Origin: Alisma plantago-aquatica
Taxonomy: Eukaryota > Streptophyta > Magnoliopsida > Alismatales > Alismataceae
Assembly: GCA_963693085.1 (NCBI GenBank)
Contig: OY856414.1
Span: 262,226,001 to 262,290,000, forward strand
Reading direction: 5' to 3'
DNA length: 64,000 nucleotides
The position numbers and the translations under genes are program-made. The notes beneath the pieces are model-generated. The model saw nothing but the letters and a program-made list of their open reading frames with translations. It did no database searches and was not told where the DNA came from. Positions 55,296 to 64,000 of the stretch are shown one piece after another. The first letter of the stretch is position 1, and each line of letters starts with the position of its first letter.

Positions 55296-57716
55296 ACAGA
55301 TTCATCAACTAATACTTAATAGTTTATAATTTCAAATTATCCTTAGAAATTTTAAATAGAAAAATTAAGTTTCTCATCTCACATTTTCATCTACTTCTCA
55401 TCTCTTTCCTTAATAAGCCATAAAAAGAAAATATTAATAAGAGAAGTAAAATGTGAAAAGATGTAACCTTTTGTGTAGGTCCCTCTAGAGAGGGTAGACA
55501 CTAGAAAGATACAAGTATGGGTAAGCCCTTTCTTAGAGGAAGGACTTGGTTTAGGGTATGGAAATCCTAGAGAGTCTAGGTATGTGGAAACTCTAAGAGG
55601 TAGAGTGTAGTTCCTAACCCTAACCCTAGAACCTTAATCCTAACTAATCATCATGGTGTGGTGGTATGGGACACTGCCCATGTGAAACTTGAAATCATGA
55701 ATAAGAAAGATAATGGATGGTCTAGGTAACCCAATCTCCCATGCATGTGGGCATGAGGAGCATAAAACTTATGTGATAAGTCTTAAGAGATATAAAAACC
55801 CAATAGTTATATATATACACATATGGAAAATGAAACTTTGAATATAACTTGTTCAAACCCCTAGTGTTATCTCTAGAAGTTTGGTGATGGTGGCCAAGCC
55901 CATGGAGGGGAAGGCTGAGGTAGCACCAAGCCCCTGGAGGGAAAGGTGACCCAAGTTCATTGAATGGATAGAGACCATGAGGGGGGGGGTATTCCATACA
56001 TTGAGCAAACATGGGTTGATATGTTATAATTATAAAAGTTATGCCTAATGATAAAAAAAGAGGTGTCTAAGAAACCTTTAGGGTTAGTGTGCCAACCTGG
56101 GGTGGGTCAACCCAAAGAGTGGGAAGATGACCTATGAAGGAGGAAAAGCCTAGATCTTGGGATCAGGTTGTGGCTAGGGAGCCTAACCCCCTCCTATGAG
56201 CCAAGAAGGCACCCTAGGCTAGGACTTTCCCTTAAAAAAAAGTAAGTGAATAAATGTATTTAAGTATTGAGATAACCTTAATCCTCACCTAGAGGAGTGA
56301 AGAGTTAAAGATATAAAAAAATGAAAGTACATAAATTCTTTGAATCCAAGGATGCCGACTCTGAGTGACACAGCTGGTCAAGCCCAGGAGGGAAGACTAG
56401 TAAGGCACCAAGCCCAGGAGGGAAGGTGGCCTAAGTGGATGACCAAGCCTAGGAGGGAAGGTCATGAAATGGTCAAGCCCAGGAGGGAAGACCAGGTAGG
56501 CGCCAAGTCCAGGAGGGAAGATGGCCTAAGTCCACAATGTAGTTGTTTAGGATCAAGCCCCTGGAGGGGAAGATCACAGAGGTCAAGCCCATGAGGGAAG
56601 ACCGACATGGCACCAAGCCCTGGAGGGAAGGTGGCCCGAACCCAATGATGGGACAACGTAGCATTATGTGTACTCAAAAGAGAGAGATGAAGGCAATATG
56701 GGTTAAAGAATTAAGTACGAAAATAATGTGCTTAAAATATGTGACATCTCAAAAGAAACCCTTACGGAGGGTAGAGTCCTAATGCAATCCTAGGGTCAAG
56801 TAGGGTGTATTAGAGGTACATAGGACCGATGGGTTGGGAGTTGATATGCCCTGAATGCACATGACCATGTGGTCGGGAGGTAACAACTAGGTTTATCCAA
56901 GGTACATGACTCAGGAGATTAGCTACCTCCATGAGGATCATGTAGCCTAATGGGTGAATTTGAAAGGCACTCTCTTGATGCATAAGGATGAGATCACTAC
57001 AAAAGAGTACCTATACCCCTAGAGACCCCAAGGATTTGGCTAAGGCTCATAATGATACATGAGATGTAAATATAAAAGATATAAAGAAGTCATGAAAAAA
57101 TTTAGAGAAGTTGTGTCTTAAATTAAGAGTAAGAAAAGAGACACTTGACTTCATGTAACATAAGAATGCTATAAAATAAGAACAAGTAAGTTTACAGTCA
57201 TATCGGGTATGATTCAACTTAATATGTGAAATTGGAAGGTGATGTGTGGATGTACTATCTTCGCTCTTGGAATGGAATGAACTTTGTGTTTGGTCTACAG
57301 TCAAATGCTTATTTCATCTCATTATGAGGGAGGGAGATTGGATAGACATACATTATGCTTAAAATTAAGATAAAGAGGATGAATATACTACTTTGAATGT
57401 GTAATGACATGAACTAGGATTAGAGGTGTCACCTCACCCTTGTGTGAAAATAATGAATAATAGGTTGGAGACCTAAGTGAAAATAGAAAGCACCAAGTAA
57501 TAATAAAATCATCAAGTTATGATAAGATGTGTATATTATAGATGTGGATATACTTGAATTTCAATTCAGGTGTCAATCTTAGTAATAAAATGAAAATCGA
57601 TATACCATGGAAAAGTTGTTAAAAATATCTAAGTATGGTGTTAACCCTAAGTTTTAAACATAAGATGAGTATCATTCACCTAGGCTTAGTAGGCATGAAT
57701 TTTGAGGACAAAATTC
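55296..57716 (+). other. J interior, non-coding
   Basis: There are no conserved retroelement domains on either strand. It contains an AAGCCC(A/C)(T/A)GGAGGGAAG repeat (55890-55960 and 56370-56640), a block shared with H (56780-57050), and a G-run at 55981-55989. The final stretch AATTTTGAGGACAAAATTCC (about 57695-57714) is the usual pol-end remnant before the polypurine tract. Confidence 0.65.
56370..56640 (+). repeat. AAGCCCAGGAGGGAAG tandem repeat in J interior
   Basis: Nine or ten copies at about 32-bp spacing, alternately GTCAAGCCC...GGAAGAC and CACCAAGCCC...GGAAGGTGGCC, so the higher-order unit is about 64 bp. Two more copies lie at 55890-55960. Frames over it (for example 56340-56594) are translations of the repeat. 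Confidence 0.8.
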
Positions 57717-57733
57717 CTTTTAAGGAGGGGTGA
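57717..57733 (+). other. J polypurine tract
   Basis: TTTTAAGGAGGGGTGAA directly precedes the 3' LTR start TGTTATAACC. Confidence 0.8.
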
Positions 57734-57734
57734 A

Positions 57735-60700
57735 TGTTATAACCTCAAATTTTGGTAAAATTGAACTATAAAATATGATGCATGAATTAATTTGATAAAT
57801 AATCTTCCCCAATGGCATTATTGGTGGAATAATAATATGCATCATTCATATGGTATGGGTGCTTGTAGCATGAGTTAAAGTAATAAAAGGGATTTTGAAT
57901 GTTTGGTGGTTTGCAATAATCTAATAAGGAAGGGAGTCCTAAAGTAATGAACAATTGATATTGTTAAATATCCAATTATGTGGAATTCTCTAGAAAAGAG
58001 AATTATCATGTAAAGAAATGTTAATAGCTTTATAATTGTGGAACAATTGAATTATAGACAAGTTCCTAAAAGGAATATGATACGTGGTGGTTTAGATAAT
58101 TAAAATAGTAATCATCTAACCATTATTGGCAGCACAATGTTTGCAGAAACAATTAGTGTTATTCTGATGTAACTTTTGAATATTAACAAATATGACTTAG
58201 GAAAGATTTTGATGACTTTTCATGATATGAGGAATTATTAGTTTTAAAGATATACTAAGGAGAGAGATAAAAGGAACTATCTAGATTGTGCATGTTTCCT
58301 TTGGATTACCAATGTCACCGTATGAAAAATATATTAAATACTCTCTTTATGGTAAAAGGGGGAAGTGGGACTCTTATGGAAGACCAACCCTGTATATCAT
58401 GATAAAAAGGGAAAATCTTGGATTAAGTTATGGAATCATGTACACGATGGAGATTGGAAAGAAACTAAGGATGAGCGAGGAAACTCATACTTTTCAGAAG
58501 TATGTCCCTTTACTCACGACCAAAAGAGAAGGCAAACCCATGCTAACGCTATATATATCTCTCCTAACCATTCACCCCATAACGCTAATCACATAGACAA
58601 CCTATATTTCGATTCCATGGGAGTCTTGGTCTGGGAAGACGATGGGGAATCCCTCTAGGAGGTCCCTGATGTCAACTCTTTTGCCCCTCCAAACAACCAA
58701 TGATCACAGACTTGCAGTCGTTGATATTTGTAGCATGAACAGCAAATGCACGAAAACCAAGCCTCGACTACTCAAAGGTCTGTGGGTGAATGCAGAAGGT
58801 CTTCAGGAGATCCACAGTACTCCTTCATCTTCTTTGCAACGACGGGCACCCTCCTAGAAGCTTGCTTCAGCCTCACACCGTCTGCTGCTCAGCCTTATAG
58901 TAGTAGAAAGGAACCTTGGTTCCTCACCATGTCTGACTGAACCTAGGCTTTGGCCAGTTCGGACAAAGTTAAGGGGGCCAAAGATGGAGGAAGTGGGGGT
59001 TTTTTAGGAGTTCTCCTGGAATGACGATGGCGACAGGTCTCGTAGATGGGCGGCCGGAAAACACAGTTGACGCACACCCATAACGAGGGGAAAGAAGGAG
59101 GGCTGGGAGCTTGGATCTAGGGACTTTCAAAGAAGTCCTGGTCGAGATAGGACCAAGGGGTCGTGGTTGCTTGAAGTTGGTCGATCAGCCCAGCACCAGT
59201 GCCCCGACGGTGCAGCCTGCGTGCGAGCAACGTAGACGGGAAGAAGAAAATGAAGAAAAAAAGGAAATAGAGTCAATTGACACTTTTATCCTTGTCCCGC
59301 TACACAAAGTCTGAGGGTTGATACATCTTTTTCCCTATTTCCGTGCAAAATTCCTGGTAAGTTGATAATATGGTTTAAATATGATGTGGCCTAATGCAAT
59401 TGGTCCAACAATGTTAATCTTGCAAAAATCATAGTAAATGATTGGTAATCGAAATATAGCAAAATTATATACCACATTACTCAGAAAAATGAGAAGAATC
59501 CAAATAAAATACTATCAGAACCTTATTATGCTTCATGTTCTAAAAGTGTGTGTACTACATGTGTTGATGTGTTTAGTGTAAGGGAAAACCTAGATTTTAC
59601 TCAATCTAATGCTTAGATGGATAGGTTCGTTCATGTTAAACTAAAACCTGATCTTTCCATGTATAATGAGTAAACCTTGATAATGTTGAATAATGGACGA
59701 TTCCATATTAGTAATCTTACATATGTTGTTTTAGGGTTTTGAAACCAATGTGGACATCTTTCTATGATCATAATATTAGTAATATGATTTAGGTTTCATG
59801 AATAGTTTAATATTCTTAAGATGCTAATCAGGGTTTAACCTAACATGGATGATTGAGTTGTAATATCGGAAACCATGATATAATAGAATTAGGTTTTATA
59901 ACCCTGATCCTTAGTCCAAATGAGAGATAACCTAAACCCTAGTTTAGGAGCGAATCTAGATCTGTTTAATGTAGCATGAATACATGGTGACACTTATGTA
60001 GTATTCTTTGTTTCAGATACTTGTTGATTACATGCTTTGTTGCTTGGATGTTTGGAACATTCTTAAAGCATATGATGTTATGCATGGTTTCTGCAATGGC
60101 ATAAGGTACGTGGTTACGCTTATGAATACATGTATCAAATTCTGAGGTTGCCGATGTTTCTTTATGAGATTGAACAACAAATAAACATGCTTGATTTTTT
60201 ATTTAGTTCTTGCAAATTATAAAGTTCCTATAAGTATCATGTAAAATAAATAATAGTATTATGAACCCTGGGTTAGACTGATCTTAAGGGTAATGCACAC
60301 GAGCTCTGGAGGGACAGTGATTACACCTGAGGTAATTGACCAGATATGGGTTAGAATATGAAAACAAGTTTATATTCTTATATGCAAGATAAATATGTTT
60401 GCGTATATGTTACTTGTGATTATTGTTTGAACCCACGTACCAGTATAGAAATATATTGATCACATATTTGTTTGTCAGCATTTTAGGTATGAGATATACT
60501 TGATTCATGGACATGAGGGTACATATAAAGATGTTCAAGACAGTACAGTAATCATGAAGGTGTAGTCTTAATAGTTTATCTTTACACATGTAAAAGTTAA
60601 TTCTATTTAAAAGTTATGTAACTCCTTAGAGGAGCTTTTTATGTAATGCAAATATTTGTTCATTAATGGAAATTGTTTACTATTCTGTATTATTTCTTGA

Positions 60701-60775
60701 ATCTGATCCTGGAGTATATGATTAACGATCTGTGACTTTAAGGTCTTTTAGACACTCAAAAGGTGGGTCATTACA
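57735..60775 (+). repeat. J 3' LTR (3,041 bp)
   Basis: TGTTATAACC...GTCATTACA, partner of 52234-55281. A leader frame at 59111-59314 shares its C-terminal part (CEQRRREEENEE) with the frame at 53385-53771 in the 5' LTR, but the N-terminal parts differ in frame, so a conserved protein is not supported. Confidence 0.88.
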
Positions 60776-60780
60776 TTACA

Positions 60781-62007
60781 AAACCTATCTCTTATAATCA
60801 ACTTATAGATTCCTACAAGGAACCACCAATTCAAGCATGCAGCTTTACATCATACAAACAATGCAAACCTCATCCAGGGTCTTGGGATTCCATATCCCTA
60901 ACCTAGATGGTAGGTACTCATATTCATGTTTCGATATGCATATATAGATACCCTCTGTCTGAATCTAGGGTTTGGTCCTCCCAAGGACGCATTTCATTCA
61001 ACATGACCTATAGGAATTACATATAAAGCGACTCAACTCATTCACTCAGTAGTAGTCTAGTTTAGGACATGTCATACACATATTTATCATAATTCTCATA
61101 TCTTAGAGTTTAGGTTATCTAACCTTCTCCCTTTAGGTATCACTCTCTCTAGAGTTAACCCTATAACTGGTCCCAACACTAGAGTTACTCCTTTTCAAAA
61201 GAGATTGATGATTTTTTTGATCCACATCCTTGACTTAACATACCTTATCCTAACTTAGGAAAGCACACATACTTGCATCATCAAATCTTATCTCAAATCC
61301 CCAAATCTAAACTTAGGTCCTCAAAGAAAAACATATATCATCATAAACCATCTTATATCATCTATACAAGACATAGATCATCATCTAATCTTATTTCATC
61401 TATTCCATCTATCACATATTCCAACAAGGCTCTAGACATCTAATCTTGAACTACTCTGATTGATGTCACTCGCTTTCACTTAGGTTGTATGACCACCTCC
61501 TACTTGTATATGTGTGGGGACACATTTTTTTGTAATAATTACATATATAACAAAATATTATATAGTTTTTCTCTGATAAAACAAGTGTCAAAGAAAACTA
61601 TTGAGTCTCGATATGATTGGAATAAAAACCAAAACAACAAAATGAGTGTCCCACATGTAGTACAGAGTCTAGTGCCATGTCACCTAGTGAAAATGGTGAG
61701 AATAGGGTGTAGACTAGTATAGATACCATATACAACGAGTGTGATATGTCTAAGATTTCTCTTCCCTTGATGCACATCATTTCCAAATAATGGGACGTCC
61801 CATACCACCACATTATACGGAAAGAATGACATCTTAGGACTTTCTATACAACAAGCACTAGTCTAAACCTAGTTCTCAAACATCTAGGTGCGTTAGATCT
61901 AGTCTCTAAAAGACAACTATTATAAACCTAACAATTTTTGAAGTTTAATGTTTTCTTTAGTTTGAGTTGCATAATGAGAAAATGTCAGTCTTTGCTATTG
62001 CTCATGT
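60781..62007 (-). other. K 5' interior, non-coding
   Basis: About 1.2 kb, AT-rich, without domains. Nothing recognisable as gag follows the primer site. Confidence 0.6.
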
Positions 62008-62017
62008 TTTGATACCA
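62008..62017 (-). other. K primer binding site (tRNA-iMet, altered)
   Basis: The minus strand reads TGGTATCAAA, four bases inside the right LTR; one G-to-A change from the usual TGGTATCAGA. Confidence 0.7.
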
Positions 62018-62021
62018 CCTA

Positions 62022-64000
62022 CGACGTCCCCAGATTTTTCAATGCCTTGACCAAGTGTGTGGCGTCCAAATTGAAACCCTCACCTTAGTGAGAATCCCTA
62101 TTCAAACATCACCCACTAGGCCAAGAAGAAGAAAATCAGAGGAAGCCATATACCTCTCATTATTATGACTTGGCAATAAGATAAAACTAATACTTGGCAG
62201 TAACAAAAGAAATATAACAAATGTATACTTGAACAAAGATATGTTTATTAATAAAAGATAACAATAATTTTAGGTACATTTTCCATTATATCATCCATGC
62301 ATTGACCGCTGAAGGTTGAATGCATTGAGGCCTTATGATTCACAACCAAAGAGTTGGATCATTTCATAATGTGATCAGACTACCAAAGAGTTGGATCATT
62401 TTCAAGTACTTGACTACCAAAGAGTTGAACTACTTTATTTTCCAGCACTTGACTACCAAAAAGTTGAAGTGCTTAGATATAATGGAACAAAAATATTATG
62501 TTTCATGTGTTCATAGCCATAAGTATGGAAAATCAAGCAAGATATCACACAAGAACAATAATTTCATCCAATATCATATGCCAAGTATTCTACTACACAT
62601 ATAATACAAGCATGTTGCATAATAAGCCAAGTAAGAGGTAAAGTGTACCTTCAACCAAGATAGCCTAATCATTATATATCCTTCATTTCAACTACAATTA
62701 TTGGTCAAACATGATAAAGAAAAGATTACATGTATAGTCATTAGATTCTCATCATTTATCCTAATCATGCCCACTTTAGGGTTTTACTTAGACATTAGGA
62801 TATTCCCATAACTATTTCTTGACTTATCTTCTCATATTATGTGTTAGATCAGTATAGATCATATGAATATTCCATTTCATGTAATTATATGCATATATTA
62901 ACTTTATGTCACATTCATTAATCCAATTAATGTTTCAAACCCTTATATTATGACGAACATCATATTAACATGAGTTACATGTGTCAAACTGATACTAGGA
63001 TTATCATAAAGTTTTAGGTACTGATATGAGCTTATACTGATATTTCTATCATTTATTGGTTATCAATTTATTTATTACATTTTATTTAGTGTTATTATCT
63101 CAAAATAGCTAGATGAAGTGTTTTATATGACTTCGTGCATCAACATTATAAACTATGGCATAGGATGCATTATAAACATGATAATGGACTTACTGACATA
63201 TTATCATAATTTTAGGCCATCGTTTGATATTTATTATTCATGCAACATGCACAATGTATGTTACCTAATATCACTAATATTTAAGCATAAAAATATTGAT
63301 ATTATGTTCTCATATTATTCTATTGATTTTTCTAAGAATTTTCATATATTGTTTGTATTTTTCTGACATTCATGCTAATTTCTATGAATAATGCAAGATC
63401 TAAGTAATTTACTTGATTTTTGGGTATATTTACCTTTTTCTGGTCAAGGTTGGGCCGACGTGGCACCCTCTGTTTCTCACAACTAGCACGGGTCGTACTC
63501 CTCACATGCTTATATGCCTCTTCTTACTTAGTCCATTTGAGGTGGGTCGTCCGGTCTAAGATTTGAACTGAGTCTCGCCTTCTTTCTTTGTCGCGTTCTC
63601 CACCTTAGGTACAATTTCACGCGACTCTATTTTGAGGTTGTCATCATGAGTGTGAGTTTCACTGGGCAATCAGTAGATCCACAATCCTCTTCATTAGCTA
63701 CTATGACTACTAATAGATCATCTGAAGTCTTCTGGACTTTCACAGTCGATCTAGCCTCCATTTTCACTTTTAGATCTCGTCCTCCATGAGTTCATCGACG
63801 ACGGTCGCCAGTGCGTAGGTGGAAAAGGGAGACTCCCCCTTCACATGCCTGAGCTTTAGGGTTGTGTTTTCAGAATCATTAAAATGTCTACCTAAACTAC
63901 CATGTGACTCCGAAACATAGCGCTAGTACCTTTTTCTACCCTTCCGAACTCAGTTTCCATATCCAGTTAACTTAGGTCTGTCGACCGATGTCCTCAGTAT
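62022..64000 (-). repeat. K right (5') LTR, cut by window end
   Basis: It starts CGACGTCCCCAG where the left copy has TGATGTCCCCAG. It follows the left LTR closely except for a deletion of about 320 bp after about 62140. The CTACCAAAGAGTTG motif is at 62345-62460. It continues beyond base 64000. Confidence 0.82.

Larger units (their letters stand above)
52234..60775 (+). mobile_element. J: plus-strand LTR element, 8.54 kb, non-coding interior
   Basis: LTRs 52234-55281 and 57735-60775 are nearly equal in length (3,048 and 3,041 bp) and highly similar. A tRNA-iMet site follows the 5' LTR and a polypurine tract precedes the 3' LTR. Flanking 5 bp are TTACC (52229-52233) and TTACA (60776-60780), a duplication with one change. 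The 2.45-kb interior has no gag or pol. It fits a large non-autonomous LTR element (LARD-like) that relies on a chromovirus. Confidence 0.88.
48851..64000 (-). mobile_element. K: minus-strand LTR element with short interior, cut by window end
   Basis: The left LTR is 48851-51926; the right LTR starts at 62022 and runs off the window. A primer site at 62008-62017 gives the orientation. After removing J, the interior is only about 1.55 kb (51927-52233 and 60781-62007) with no coding sequence. K is thus non-autonomous or internally deleted. Its outer target duplication cannot be checked. Confidence 0.78.

Noticed and set aside
56340..56594. 84-codon frame in the J interior
   Set aside because: Translation of the GGAGGGAAG repeat.

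Overview
The window is nuclear plant DNA made almost entirely of transposable elements. Evidence: Ty3/gypsy chromovirus and Athila/Tat-type retrotransposons with tRNA-iMet or tRNA-Asp primer sites, an En/Spm (CACTA) DNA transposon with a spliced transposase-associated gene, and a plant-type L1 LINE whose ORF2 ends in RNase H. I found no ordinary host gene, tRNA, rRNA or CRISPR array. Most coding stretches carry in-frame stops of the CAG-to-TAG or CGA-to-TGA type, as expected from long-methylated plant heterochromatin. A flowering plant with a large genome is likely; the sequence does not let me name the species.

Layout, left to right. (1) 1-3014: 5' half of a minus-strand Ty3/gypsy element E1 (LTR 2692-3014, tRNA-iMet site, gag, protease, RT), running off the window start and inserted into (2) E2, a plus-strand chromovirus whose integrase/chromodomain remnant (3015-4560) is followed by a long 3' LTR (4599 to about 7880). 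(3) 7880-12130: AT-rich sequence without a recognisable gene, then a small LINE relic (12140-12448). (4) H, a minus-strand chromovirus remnant with a chimeric left LTR (12449-17031), a decayed internal region (17032-21430) and a right LTR (21451-46748). The right LTR is split by (5) A, a 19.7-kb Athila-like element (22039-41778, minus). A's gag gene is split by (6) C, a 7,960-bp CACTA transposon (30915-38874). The same H LTR also holds (7) a 5'-truncated LINE (44210-46404, minus) with a 16-bp target duplication. (8) 46749-48850: unidentified. (9) K, a minus-strand LTR element with very little interior (48851 to beyond 64000), into which (10) J, a plus-strand LTR element with 3.0-kb LTRs and a 2.45-kb non-coding interior (52234-60775), was inserted.

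The nesting order can be read from target-site duplications and interrupted reading frames: E1 into E2; C into A into H; the LINE into H; J into K. A was a full gag-pol element. C still shows the exons of an Ulp1-like protease gene but has lost the second half of its TNP2 transposase. H, J and K no longer encode a full protein set and would depend on related elements.

The most unusual structures are a 449-bp tandem array inside C in which each unit carries a near-perfect palindrome of about 190 bp, a pair of identical 97-bp direct repeats also inside C, a 26-bp minisatellite that differs by about seven units between the two LTRs of A, a chimeric left LTR in H, a GC-rich LTR leader ORF in H, and a non-coding block shared by the interiors of H and J. 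I see no convincing new cellular gene system; the novelty lies in element structure and decay.
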